Origin: Platerodrilus igneus
Lineage: Eukaryota > Arthropoda > Insecta > Coleoptera > Lycidae
Length of the DNA: 64,000 nt
Direction of reading: 5' to 3'
Assembly: GCA_036346225.1 (NCBI GenBank)
Contig: JARFIW010001256.1
Span: 868,001-932,000, forward strand
Below, piece after piece: positions 44,400-54,454 of the stretch. Both the position numbers and the translations under genes were made by a program. The number at the start of each line of letters is the position of its first letter. Positions within the stretch are counted from its first letter, which is position 1. The notes below the pieces were generated by a model, which saw only the letters and a list, made by a program, of their open reading frames with translations, was not told where the DNA came from and did not search any database.

Positions 44400-46003
44400 A
44401 GCAGGTAGTTAAGAGGTGGTTGTTTCAGGATAGTGTATAATGCAGAGGTGGGAGAGGTTCTGAATGCTCTTGTAGAAAATAATAGGAAAGGTCTTATAAT
44501 TGGATTTAGGTTTCTGCGGGAATGGAGTGTTGCTAACGGGTACCAAGAATCAATGGCATAGCTTAGGATATTTGCTGAAGGATTAATTTGCGAGTGGGAA
44601 GAGTCAGTTCTGTAAATTTCGTTATGGATTGATATATATTGTTTAGGATTGATTTTGTTTTGGATCGGAGATATAATAGGTAAGCGTGCATTTTGAGTCG
44701 GGATTCTATTTGGATGCCAAGGTACTTGGTTGATTCGGAGAGGGTTAGGGGTGTATTAAATAAGTGGATGTGGTAGTTCGTTGGAGGTGGCCTTTTAATA
44801 GGAGGATTTTTATTTGGCTGGTGATAAGGGTTGTTTATTCAGTAAGGACCAGGATTCAATATGTTGACTTAGAATGCGGCGGTGTTTTCTAAGGATCTTC
44901 GGGAGTTTCCGTGTATAAGGTAGGTAAGATCGTCGGCATAGGCAAATGTTGAGATATTAGGGATGTCTAGGTCTAGGAGGGGATTTATGGAAAGGTTCCA
45001 TAATGTAAGTGAAAAGACTGATTCTTGCGGACAGCCCTGGGATAGGGACTTTGTGACGGAAAAGCAATTGGAGCTAAGGGTTGCAGTTCGTGAACGTAAA
45101 TAGGATTTTAGGATTTGGTATATATTACGAGGAAAGTTGGATTTTTTAATTTGTGATAGGATATTCGGCCACCAGAAGAGATCAAAGACAGCTTGGAAGT
45201 CCAGGAAACTGGCTATTACATATTTGGAGGGGGATGTTTGTACAATGGTGATAAGGGTCGGATGGTATCTTCGGCACTGTGTCCGGTGTGGAAGCCATTT
45301 GATTTTTAGAAAGAAAGTAGTTTTTGTTTATGTGGGAGCTATTCTTTTGAATAAGGATGGGTTCTAGTATTTTACTAATTGTTGGGAGCAGTGCTATTGG
45401 ACGGTATGATTTAGGATCTTCTGGGGGTTTACCGGGTTTTAATATGAGAATAATGGATGTTTTCCTAAGCATGTTTGGAAATGTACCTAATTTGAGGCCT
45501 TCAAGGATAAGTTGGATCATGGAGTCTTTTATGATAGGCCAGTATTCTTGGATAATAATATTGGAAATTTGATCTGGTCCAGGAGCTTTTTTAGAATCTA
45601 AGATTTTTACTATTAAGTCTAGTGAGTCTATGTCTAGATTATAGTGAGGTGTGTTATCTGGTGGTGTATTAGCGTAGTTTATTATTCTTTGTTGTTCTTG
45701 TGTAGATACGTCTGGGATGGTGGAGGGGATAACTGTGTCTAGGAGGGGGGTTAAGGTATTTTGAAATGAGGGGTCAGTTTGGTTGGAGTGTGTAGATATT
45801 ATGTGGTTAGGAGGTGGTTTTAACAGTTTCCGGCATGTCTTCCAAGGGTCTCCGTCGTGTTCTTTGATTATGTCCATGTAGTGTTGTTTTTTGGTTGTTA
45901 TGATTATAGTTTTATATTCGTTCCGTGCTGTTTTGTATTCTTGTGTGAGTATGTCTACGTTGTTGTAATGTCTACGCTTAGCGTTTTGTAGTTGGTGTCG
46001 CAT
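44400..46003 (-). pseudogene. R1-like reverse transcriptase
   Basis: The open frame 46,003-45,182 includes the linker and RT blocks 1-3: DSKKAPGPDQISNIIIQEYW, LKLGTFPNMLRKTSIILILK, GKPPEDPKSYRPIALLPTI, KILEPILI. In shifted frames it continues with FQAVFDLFWWPNIL, SLSQGCPQESV, and FAYADDLTYL at about 44,950-44,920, so the catalytic YADD is present. Then STKYLGIQIESRL near 44,735. Reverse transcriptase copies the element RNA at the nicked target. Frameshifts after 45,182 disable this copy, but the residues are well kept, so it is not very old. Confidence 0.85.
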
Positions 46004-46116
46004 TTGACCTAGTGCTTGCCTTTTAGTGTTTAGTTTAGATGTCCACCATGCGTTCTATCTTTGCGGGTAGTATTAGTTCGGGATGGTGTCTTTGGCGGCG
46101 ACGTAGATGCTTGTGA

Positions 46117-46930
46117 TTATGGTGGTGGCGAGGGAGTTGGGGTCGTTCTTTTGTATGTGTTGGAAGGCAAGCTAATGGTAATTTTATTTTGGTTCGCTAG
46201 GAATTGTTGCCACTTGGCTTTTTGTGTATTGTAGGATAGGGTTTTAAGGAAGGTTTGTGATGGGAGATTTGGTAGTATTTTGAATGTTATAGGATTGTGA
46301 TCGCTGGTTTGAATTATATGGGATACTTTCCAGGTGGTGATGATATTGGCGGCGGATGGGGTGGCTAGTGTGACGTCTATATTGGAATGTTGAGTATGGG
46401 ATTCCCATGTTGGGATGTGGGAGGGGGTGTTTAAGATTTGCAGGTTGCGTTGGAGGATAAGATTTTCAAGTAGGGTGCCTCGTTCGTCTGTGCTGTCGTT
46501 AAACCGCAGGGTCGATTTGTCGTTGGCGTCCGTGCAGATGATTGTGGGTCGGTGTCCTATTATGTTAAGCGCGTTGTCGATTTGTTGTAAGTGTATATTA
46601 ATATCTTGTCCGTATTGAAAGTAGGAGGAAATTAGGAACAAGAAGCCTGTTTTCCAATGGATTTTTATTGTGGTTGTCTGGTTTGTGGAAAGGGATGGTA
46701 TGTAGGAGGCATTTATTGTCGGATCTGTGATAATAATGGCTGAGGTTATGATCTGATGGGGCAGGATGGTTGTATAATCTAGCATATAGGGGAAGTGATG
46801 GGATCTTGTTATTAACCAGGTGAGGTTCTCGTACTAGGGCTATGGAAATGTGATTTTCAGTAAGGGATTTGATGAATTCAAAGATGGCTGCTCTGGAATG
46901 TTGGAGGTTAATCTGTATTACATTAAGAGG
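46117..46930 (-). pseudogene. R1-like endonuclease
   Basis: Starts about 46,925 with VIQINLQHSRAAIFEFIK and LVREPHL (catalytic E). After a frameshift, 46,785-46,117 reads SSYFQYGQDINIHLQQI, then IGHRPTIICTDANDKSTL (D-A-N metal site), DERGTLLENLIL, SNIDVTLAT and QTSDHNPITF (SDH catalytic motif). All signature residues of the apurinic-type endonuclease remain. It would nick the target DNA. One or two frameshifts break it. Confidence 0.85.
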
Positions 46931-46989
46931 TAGGGGTCTGTGAAGTGCGTCATACGTCCGCTACCTTTGTAAGGGTTTAAAATTTATAG

Positions 46990-47600
46990 TGTATGTGTCT
47001 TCTACAGATGTCTAGGGCTTGTTTATAAACTGGGCAATCGGAGTTAGTCACAGGGTGGTCGTGTGGTTTGTTTACTCTTAGACAGTTCGTGCAAGTGGGG
47101 GCGGCTGTTATTGGTCTGGTGGAGTCTCGTATAATGTGCTGTCCGGAACACTTGCCTTACTTGTGATTTTCCAATGCTCCACCCGAAGGTACTACATTGA
47201 CCAGGAAGCAATCTTTTTTAACCTAGAAAATTTTGAATTTTGTCGAACCGTTGCTGTTCCAAGCAAGGTAGGGATTTTTAACGTACGTGACAACACTCAC
47301 ACACGGGACCTCCATTTTACCTCTCATCCGAACGAAAGTGTATTTTTGTAAAAACTGCTCGCCTAACATTTTTCAAGCGGACCGTGTAGGGATTCGAACC
47401 CGGGACCTTAAGTGTAGTAGTCACACACATACCAACTACGTCACGAAGCCGCGTAACGGAACACCTGCCACAGGGTACCTGGGACCTACAGACCTTCGCC
47501 GAGTGGCCGAACTTCTGACAGTTGTAGCACCTGGTGACGGATACCAGGTCTCGGGTTTGACAGGCCTTGTATCCTATAAACAGGTGTGTGTGGCTTGTCA
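46990..47600 (-). pseudogene. R1-like ORF1 zinc knuckles, split by a SINE
   Basis: Before the SINE: CYNCQKFGHSAKVC, a CX2CX4HX4C knuckle, then CGRCS (47,530-47,457). After the SINE (47,143-47,000) the second knuckle continues GQHIIRDSTRPITAAPTC, then NC....NKPHDHPVTNSDC. Removing the SINE and one target duplicate restores the C...C...H spacing in order. Knuckles bind element RNA in the ORF1 particle. Confidence 0.8.
47157..47456 (-). mobile_element. tRNA-headed SINE (family 2), copy 2
   Basis: Same family as 40,363. Minus strand: A box region GACGTAGTTGGTATG, B box GGTTCGAATCC, 3' end GCATTGGAAAATCACAAG. Flanked by CGGAACACTTGCC (47,144-47,156) and CGGAACACCTGCC (47,457-47,469), a 13-bp duplication with one mismatch. 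It inserted into the R1-like LINE after that element had landed, so it is younger. Confidence 0.88.
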
Positions 47601-48470
47601 AGATCGTTCTAAGTCGGGGAGAAACGTCTTCAGGAATTAGGTTGTGAAGGAAGTTTTGAGTGTAAAAGAAATTTAGGACGTCGGGGTTGGAAGTTTCTTT
47701 CTTTAGGTCGAAGATTATGAGCTGAGGTTGTCTTGGGACTGGGACGTGGACGGAACAGGAGTGTTGGCTTGTCTGTTAGGATGGTGACGGCGGTTTTGGT
47801 AGGTCTGATGTTTCTTATGTTGAGATCGGGAAGGAACGGTTGAAGGTTAGTTTTTATAACTTTTAGGAGAGCTGAGGGGGTCGTATCTGATGTGGTGGTC
47901 TGTTTTAGAGCTTTTTCGGAGAGCGTGTTGGGAAATTGTTTTGGATGATGTGGCAGCGTATGCAAAGGGGGTGGAAGCAGAGGCAGATGGTTGTGTGTCA
48001 ATGTGTGTAAGTGTTAAACTGAGCTTTACCTTTGTTAGATCTCCTATTGATTTTTTAGCTGACTGTAATTTGGTAATGACAATGTCGTGTAACTGTGAAT
48101 TTTTTGTGGCGGTATGGGCCAGTTCTTCGAATTTAGTGATGAGGTATGAAGCATTTGGTTTGCTGATCTTATTGCTGTCTTTTAATACGAACTCAGTAAT
48201 GTCTATTTTAATGTCACTGATTCTCTTTAAAGTTGTTGACAGTTGTTTCGTGTTGTCGTCTTCTTCTAGCGGTCTTTTTGGTTTATTCTCAGAGGCGTTA
48301 GATCTCACTGAGGATGTTCGAGATTGCGGAGGTGGTGAGTGTAACATCTTGAAGGGTGATAACGCTTCCACCGAAAGTGGTGGTGGTGGGGGTGCTAACG
48401 GCATTGTTGGTGTAGTTGATATGTTTGAAGTTGCTGACCTTGGTTTGTGTGGCTGGTCTCTTAGTGCCAT
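47600..48470 (-). pseudogene. R1-like ORF1 (gag-like), frameshifted
   Basis: The likely ATG is at 48,470 (MALRDQPHKPRS); the frame is open further upstream but without ATG. A Pro/Ser-rich start (PLAPPPPPLSVEALSPFK) is followed by a Lys-rich, probably coiled middle (DDNTKQLSTTLKRISDIKID). The frame shifts near 47,900 to a Pro/Thr-rich stretch (PLLPPPLHTLPHHPKQ) with PFLPDLNIRNIRPTKTAV, where gag-like domains precede the knuckles. The product would coat element RNA. The overlapping plus frame at 47,890-48,537 is a shadow. Confidence 0.7.
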
Positions 48471-48919
48471 GTGTTTCCAAACGAATGTTTGTTCGGAATT
48501 ATCGCACACACACCTGGTTTTCAACAGAAGTCTCTAAGAGATTTTAAACGTACGACTTTAGGAAGTGGTTCACAAGTGGTTGCGAGGGTTGTTTCCCGTT
48601 AAATATCGGGTTAATCGTGGTTGTAATTGGTCCAGATATACGGTGTTGTTTACCTTAAAAATTTGCGCACTTGCACCGGTGGTTTTGTTCACAGTTAATG
48701 CAAAAAAACCAAATATATGTATAGTTAATTTGGTTAAATTGCCCTTCCGGGGGTAATAAGCTAAACTATCTTACCCTCGCATTTGTCGTTTGGAATGATT
48801 TCATTCAATAAACGACAATACAATTTCAATTGAAATTAAATGTTCAATTTGAATAAATTAAACTGTTATGGGAGCGATATGAATACACGTGTTGCTCGTT
48901 CGACGATACGAGTCACACG
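48471..48919 (-). other. 5' UTR of R1-like LINE
   Basis: About 450 nt between the left end defined by the 12-bp direct repeat and the ORF1 ATG. It is AT-rich, with a palindromic GTCGTTTATTGAATG / CATTCAATAAACGAC block (48,786-48,821). The internal promoter is expected here but I cannot point to it. Confidence 0.5.
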
Positions 48920-48931
48920 TGCAGGGTCAGT

Positions 48932-49324
48932 AATTAAATTCTGATCCCACCTTACCTGTCTACACCTCTAAACGCCAAAACACCATTCCACCGATGCCGT
49001 CAACCAGCCAAATCTTGCCAACGAATCCACATCAAACCACAATCAGCCACGGATGTACTAGCTCGCCATAATCGCCGACAGTCACTTTCCGAGTGCCTGT
49101 ATCTTCTTTTGGGCTAATAATAATCCTTTATTAGTCCATAATAACATTTCCTTAAATTAAGTTTGTATATTTATTGCGAGTGTACTTTTCATTTACTCCC
49201 AGTTTGTTCTAGTTGTGCTTATTAACACGCACTCGTGTTGATCTCGTAAATGTTCTCATTATGCTTTTTCAAAAATCGACCTAATGTACTTTTGTTTGCA
49301 TATATTTATTCCTGTATGTGTTTA
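48932..49324. other. no gene seen
   Basis: Flank of the R1-like LINE, grading into what may be the LTR of the next Gypsy remnant. No clear LTR start. Confidence 0.4.
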
Positions 49325-49430
49325 TTACCGCGCGCACACACACGCACGCACTCACTCACGCACGCACGCACGCACGCATGCACGCACGCACCCAGCTACC
49401 CACTCACCCACACACACACACACGTGTTAA
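49325..49430. repeat. (CACG)n/(CGCA)n/(CA)n microsatellite
   Basis: Compound run of CGCA, CTCA, GCAC and CA units with interruptions. It resembles the tract at 9,072 in composition. It lies upstream of the Gypsy PBS, so it may lie within an LTR. Confidence 0.9.
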
Positions 49431-49568
49431 TCTTGTAAATAATTAGTTATAGTGTCATATATTAACTGCCATTTTTGTAATTATATGCTTTTTATGCTTG
49501 TGTGTATATCATCTTATATGCTACAGTAGTGTACTCTGCTAGATACCACCATTCGCCCTGGTATTAAT

Positions 49569-49588
49569 TGGCGCTCAGAACGTGAGGC
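49569..49588 (+). other. degenerate Gypsy primer binding site
   Basis: TGGCGCTCAGAACGTGAGGC resembles the tRNA-Lys complement at 27,900, with a 2-bp insertion and substitutions. It is placed just before a gag frame, as expected. Confidence 0.5.
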
Positions 49589-49634
49589 ATCTGAAAAAAT
49601 TTTAAGAGCAAGCATTGTTCAGGACCATACACAC

Positions 49635-50400
49635 ATGACGAAGAGAAAGTGGCAGTCATCCTCCATTGAGTTGATCGAACAACCTTTTCCAAATATTACA
49701 GTTTATGGAATAAAATCAAAAGCAGATTGCGCCCAACAATCAATCAGCACACTCTCCATGGTCACAAAAGACTTGCGGAACCTCATTCACTACAAGGAAC
49801 CCGAGCTGGCTACATTCTTACGAGAACAAATGGAATCCAGAGGTTTTCCTCGCCGCTATGTCCACCCTAACCTTGCCACAAATCGAGAAGCAACTTCGAG
49901 CGGAAGCAACAATGTGGTGGCAATTTTTTGCCGCCTTGAATCTAGATAGGGCCGTTTTCAAGACCCAACTCCTGGAGCGATAAATAACCAAGCAACGCTA
50001 GCATAAATACAATCGCAGAACCAGAACAAGAAATAATCGCCAGGATGAATACTTACCAATATTCTATAAAAGAAAATACAGCAGACCGCCCGGTTAAAAC
50101 CACGCTCAGAAGCTTGTAATCGCTTAATTATCAGCTTGCTATCACATACAGCAAAACTGCACAAAGGATCTACGCATCCAGAAGCATAATGGACCCATGG
50201 TGAAAGCATTCGATGTCGAACAAACCTGCGCGAGGTCGCTTATGAGGCAACTACAACTCCGAAGCCGTTAGAAGGTAAATGTAGGGCCTCAAACCTGCCG
50301 AAGTGCCACTGTTGCTCTGAGAGACATTTGCAACGCGATTTCCCCGTTGTTCGCAACCGGGAAAATGAGCAATCCAGTTCGGAGGGTAGAAACTGACAAC
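49635..50400 (+). pseudogene. LTR retrotransposon gag remnant
   Basis: The first frame (49,635-49,949) is not similar to any named gag block that I can see, but it follows a PBS-like site. Downstream, near 50,305-50,380, a damaged zinc knuckle reads PKCHCCSERHLQRDFP with NRENEQSSSEG after it, in which the final cysteine is lost. The gag-like identity is inferred from position: PBS, this frame, a knuckle, then a protease. There are stops between the parts. Confidence 0.5.
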
Positions 50401-50439
50401 ACCGCTACTTAACAGTACCTATGGCGAACCAGACTTACC

Positions 50440-50760
50440 AGCATCACGGTAAACCTAGATAGAATAGAACATACAGCTCTGGCGGACACAGGAGCGTGTA
50501 TTCAAACATTAACGGATTCCCACCACGGCCACAATCCGACCAAGGGATACACTCGTTCAAACGGCTGATAAAAGTTTGATAAACATCAAATACCATGCCG
50601 ATATTGACTTCAACACTGGGGACATTGAAGATCGAGAAATCTTCTTGTTCGTCCACAGCCTAACAGAAGACATCATTCTTGGGCAGCCTTGACTGGGCCA
50701 CCACAAGGCCATCATGGACTACAGCAGAGTTTTCCTCCACGTTGGAACTGACCAACGCCG
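50440..50760 (+). pseudogene. retroviral-type aspartic protease remnant
   Basis: The plus frame reads VNLDRIEHTALADTGACIQT. ALADTGA (catalytic DTGA at 50,485-50,496) is the signature of pol proteases. After a frameshift: INIKYHADIDFNTGD, then SLTEDIILGQP, with LGHHKAIMDYSRV after a stop, matching the ILG.DFL..H.A.IDY end of Gypsy proteases. The protease would mature gag-pol. No RT follows; the next recognisable domain is integrase. Confidence 0.7.
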
Positions 50761-50844
50761 TATGCCACACTGGAAATAGTCACGGCGACCAACATCTACG
50801 GTTGACGTCCATCGGTACCAGATAAAACACTAGTTTACCAGCTG

Positions 50845-51290
50845 GTGCCCGCTCTCGAGGACCTGTTAATCGAATGCAACGAGGTCATCAACGGGACCCC
50901 CAATTCAACAATTACTCCAGCCCTAAGCAAGTCATTAAGACGACCGCAAATGCACCATCCCGACTACCACCCCCTCATGAGCGAGACAGACCCCATCAAA
51001 CATCCTGCATCCAACAAGCCAATCTGCTGCCACAAATTCAAGCGACGCAGTGTGGTCACCCATAATTCTAATCATTGATTCAGTAATAAACAGAAGTGAC
51101 AGACCGAGGCCACGAACACCATATTCTGGACAACTTCGTAGTAGAAGATAGGTGTCTATGGCGTAGGAATCCAAACAGTAACCTACTAATAGTGCCCACC
51201 GATATGCTACCCGAAGTGTTCTATACATACCACGATGACACGCATTGGACACTCTCGGGCAGAAGAAACGCACGGGGTTATTAGCTAATG
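50845..51290 (+). pseudogene. Gypsy integrase N-terminal zinc domain remnant
   Basis: The frame 51,096-51,284 reads HILDNFVVEDRCLWRRN, SNLLIVPTDMLPEVFYTYHD, DTHWTLSGRRNARGY. This is the H2C2 zinc-domain pattern that opens Gypsy integrases (L.....VVP..L...VL..YHD....GH.G...T). Here the residues after YHD are partly altered. The segment 50,845-51,060 before it is Pro-rich and not recognised. RT and RNase H, which should lie between protease and integrase, are absent. Confidence 0.6.
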
Positions 51291-52034
51291 TTATTTCTGG
51301 TCAAAAATTGGTCAAACATTAACGAATTTGTCCGCCTAATCGAAAAACAAGTCTAATCTATGGAAATACAAAAGCATTCATTTAAATGAAAAACCCGTGG
51401 CAAATATTTATTCTTTTCAAAAATATCAGTTAAAAAATGTTTTATTGCATTCATGTAAACTGGAAAGACCGTAAGCAGATTCTGATGCAGAAAGATTCAT
51501 TCTCGTTGAAAATATCATTCAATACACGATATTTAATCCAAAACAAAAAATATTGCATTTACTTGCATTCTTTTAAACAAACTGTTTTTAAGAGTGTTCT
51601 CAAGGTCATAAATCATTTATAAATTAGAAAAGGACAGCTATTGATCTTCCGTGAATGACTACACGTCAATTCGTGGAACGTGATTACATCGGCAAACTAT
51701 AAACCAGATAAGATAAGAAGTTGTAATGGCTATAAATTATTACAGAAATTCTTAAAATTATAATCTGGAGAGAGAGGTCAACTATTAGTTTCATTTATTA
51801 ATAAAAGATAAGAAGCTTTTATGATCGCTGTAAATTTTAAACTGACATGCCAATACCGATAAAGACACACGAAATTATAGTTAATTGTTACATAATGGGA
51901 TGACTCACACCTGCTAAAAAGAAATCCACATTCAAGAAAGATTACGTATTAAGATTGTGTTATATAACAGCCGTAATTTAATGAGGAGCGGGCATTCAAG
52001 ATTTGAATTAAGTCTTTGGACATTCAATGATTGA
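51291..52034. other. AT-rich DNA, no gene seen
   Basis: No recognisable coding or repeat features before the LINE fragment. Confidence 0.5.
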
Positions 52035-52039
52035 TTGAT

Positions 52040-53375
52040 ATTTACTGAAAAATGGTAAGGCGCCGGGTACAGATAAGGTGCAAGCAGAAACTCTAAAAGC
52101 CGCTGCACAAGCAGTAACAGAACGTCTCTTCCGCCTTGTAAGCTATATGTATGAGACAGGCGAGATACCCAAAATTTCAAACGTAACATCATAGTAACTA
52201 TACCAAAAAAAGAGGCGCGGATAGATGTGAAAATTTTCGAACAATAAACTTGACAGCACACGTTTCAAAATATTAACCAGAATTGTACAAAGACGAATGG
52301 AAAAACGAGCTGAAGAAATACTGGGAGAAGATCAATTTGGGTTTAGGCGAAAAAGGAGAACACCGGAGGCTATTTTAGCTCTGAGGGTGATAATGGAGAA
52401 AACAATAGAGAAGGGGGAAAGCGTGTATATAGGGTTTATAGATCTGGAAAAAGCATTCGATAATATAAAATGGAAAAAAATGTTTGAAATGCTAAAAAAG
52501 ATTGGAATGAGTTTTAAGGACAGACGGATAGTACATAGCTTATACAAAGAGCAAACGGCGGTAATAGAATAGAACAAGAAAGTAGAGAAGTAAATATTAG
52601 GAAAGGGGTGAGACAGGGATGTGCCTTATACTCATTAATTTTTAACTTGTACATAGAAGAGGCAATGAATAGTGTCAAATGGAGGAAGACATTTGGAATT
52701 AATATGCAGGGACAAAAGATTGATATGCTTAGATTTGCAGATGATATAGCGGTATTAGTTTCTAGCAAAGAAGTGTTAGAAACTGCTCTTAATGAAATGG
52801 AAACAGTTCTAAAGGAGAGATATGGTATGAAAATTAACAAAAATAAAACTAAAGTTCTAGTATGTAAAAGAGGAGAAAATAAATCGAAATCAAGAATTCA
52901 AATAGGTAACGAGAACTTACAAGAGGTTAAGGATTTTTGCTACCTAGGAAGTCAAATAACGCAAGATGGGAATAGCACAAAAGATATAAAACAAAGATTA
53001 GCACAAGGTCGTGCTACATTTAACAAGAAAAAACAACTGCTATGTTCAAAGACCACAAACATAGAAACAATGAAAAGATTGCTTACAACATATGTGTGGA
53101 GCACAGCACTGTATGGCTGTGAAACCTGGACAGTAGGAAAAGCTGATAAGAAAAAGGAAGAAGCCTTTAAAAAGTGGTGCTAGAGACGTATGATGAAGAT
53201 ATCATGGACCGACAAAGCTAAGAACAAAGAGGTACTACAAATAGTAGGGGAAGAAAGAAGTATGTGGAAAACAGTAAAAAATAGGAGAGATAGGATGATA
53301 GGCCACATACTAAGACATGAGGGAATGGTGCGGAATATATTAGAAGCAGAGATAGGAAAAAGGGAAGTATAGGTA
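52040..53375 (+). pseudogene. LINE reverse transcriptase and C-terminal domain
   Basis: Blocks in order: RMEKRAEEILGEDQFGFRRK, ILALRVIMEKTIEKGESVY, IGFIDLEKAFDNIKWKKMF (motif A aspartate), VRQGCALYSLIFNLYIEEAM (motif B), MLRFADDIAVLVSS (FADD at about 52,733), SRIQIGNENLQEVKDFCYLG, QRLAQGRATFNKKKQLLCSK, STALYGCETWTVGKADKK, RMIGHILRHEGMVRNILEAE. Only a few stops (52,570; 53,183; 53,370) break it. The style (YLGS.I..DG...DI..R, YGCETW) is that of RTE-type elements. Copies the element RNA at the nicked target in active relatives. Confidence 0.88.
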
Positions 53376-53765
53376 GACCTAGGCTAGACTACTGCACACA
53401 GATGGTGAAATATGTAGGCTATGAGAATTTCAGGGAAATGTGTAGGCTAGCTCAGAATAGAAATCAATGGAGGTACGCTTCCAACCAGTCGCAAGATGGA
53501 AAAACGAATGACAAAAATAATAGCTGTACTTAAACATGGTGATTACTATAAACTACAGATATTGGTTTTGCAGTACTCTCAACTAATATTAATTGTGCGA
53601 AAGGATTTACTAGAAAACTATTAATACGGCAAATGTCTAAGTGTTGGGGGATTCTTGGAAGTCACAGGCTGCTTAACCCTCTTCACATACCACTGAATCT
53701 CAGTGAAATAGGGCATATAATTAGAAAACAATAGAGGGAAATCGAGCTGTATATAGTATATATAA

Positions 53766-53818
53766 TGTAGTACCTTCGGGTGGAGCATTGAAAATCACAT
53801 GTAATGTATATAGGCTGT
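53766..53818 (+). mobile_element. SINE (family 2) 3' end only
   Basis: ATGTAGTACCTTCGGGTGG, GAGCATTGAAAATCACATG: the last 35 bp of the SINE, without head or body. The LINE sequence GCTGTATATAG before it resumes as TATATAGGCTGT after it, which suggests a separate, strongly 5'-truncated insertion with a short duplicate. Confidence 0.65.
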
Positions 53819-54111
53819 AGGCGGCTCCGTGGCGTAGTGGTATGTGTGTGACTACTACGCCCTAGGTCCCGGGTTCGAGTCCCGACACGGTCCGCTTGAA
53901 AATGTTAGGCGAGCATTTTTCGCAAAAATATACCCTCGTTCGGATGAGAGGTAAAATGGAGGTCCCGTGTGTGAGTGTTGTCACGCACGTTAAAGATCCC
54001 TACCTTGCTTGGAACAGCAAGGATTCGGCAAAATTCAAAATTTTCCAGGTAAAAAAAAAAACTCGCTTCCTGGCCAATGTAGTACCTTCGGGTGGAGCAT
54101 TGGAAAATCAA
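53819..54111 (+). mobile_element. tRNA-headed SINE (family 2), copy 3
   Basis: Plus strand. Head: CTCCGTGGCGTAGTGGTATG (A box TGGCGTAGTGG) and GGTTCGAGTCC (B box), closing CCCGACACGG. Body: GAGGTAAAATGGAGGTCCC, GTTAAAGATCCCTACCTTGC. 3' end: GTACCTTCGGGTGGAGCATT. It is flanked by the 20-bp direct repeat ATGTAATGTATATAGGCTGT (53,799-53,818 and 54,112-54,131). This is the best-preserved copy of the three. Confidence 0.88.
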
Positions 54112-54454
54112 ATGTAATGTATATAGGCTGTTGTGAGAATTGCAGGGAACTGGGTAGGCTAGCTCAGAACATAAATAAGCTGATGTATAAGTCCAACTAG
54201 TTTCAAGACGTAAAATCAAATGACGAAAAAATAGGTGCTCTTAAATCTGATGATTATTATAAACAACTACAGGTATTAGTTGTGAAATATTTTCAACTAA
54301 TGTTGATTGTGCGAAAGAATAAATTAGAATACCTATTAATTCGACAAAGGTTCTAGTGCTGGGGGAACTTGGCAGCCAAAGGCTGCTTACCCCCCTTCAC
54401 ACACCACTGAATATCAGGGAAATAGGGTATAAACTGTAAAACAATAGAAGGTGA

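Larger units (their letters stand above)
43609..48919 (-). mobile_element. R1-like LINE, near full length
   Basis: 5.3 kb bounded by a perfect 12-bp direct repeat TGCAGGGTCAGT (43,597-43,608 and 48,920-48,931). Minus strand order: 5' UTR about 450 nt, ORF1 with zinc knuckles, endonuclease, RT, C-terminal domain, then an AAACAAACAAACAAAT tail at 43,640-43,609. The endonuclease start VIQINLQHSRAAIFEF is characteristic of the R1 group. A SINE splits ORF1 (47,157-47,456). Frameshifts occur in ORF1 and RT. R1 itself targets 28S rDNA; the flanks here do not look like rDNA, so it is an R1-clade relative with a different target. Confidence 0.85.

Noticed and set aside
47890..48537. 215-codon plus-strand frame
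   Set aside because: It is the complement of the R1-like ORF1, whose composition (Pro/Thr-rich, few stops on the other strand) explains it. The minus strand carries the zinc knuckles and the 3' order.
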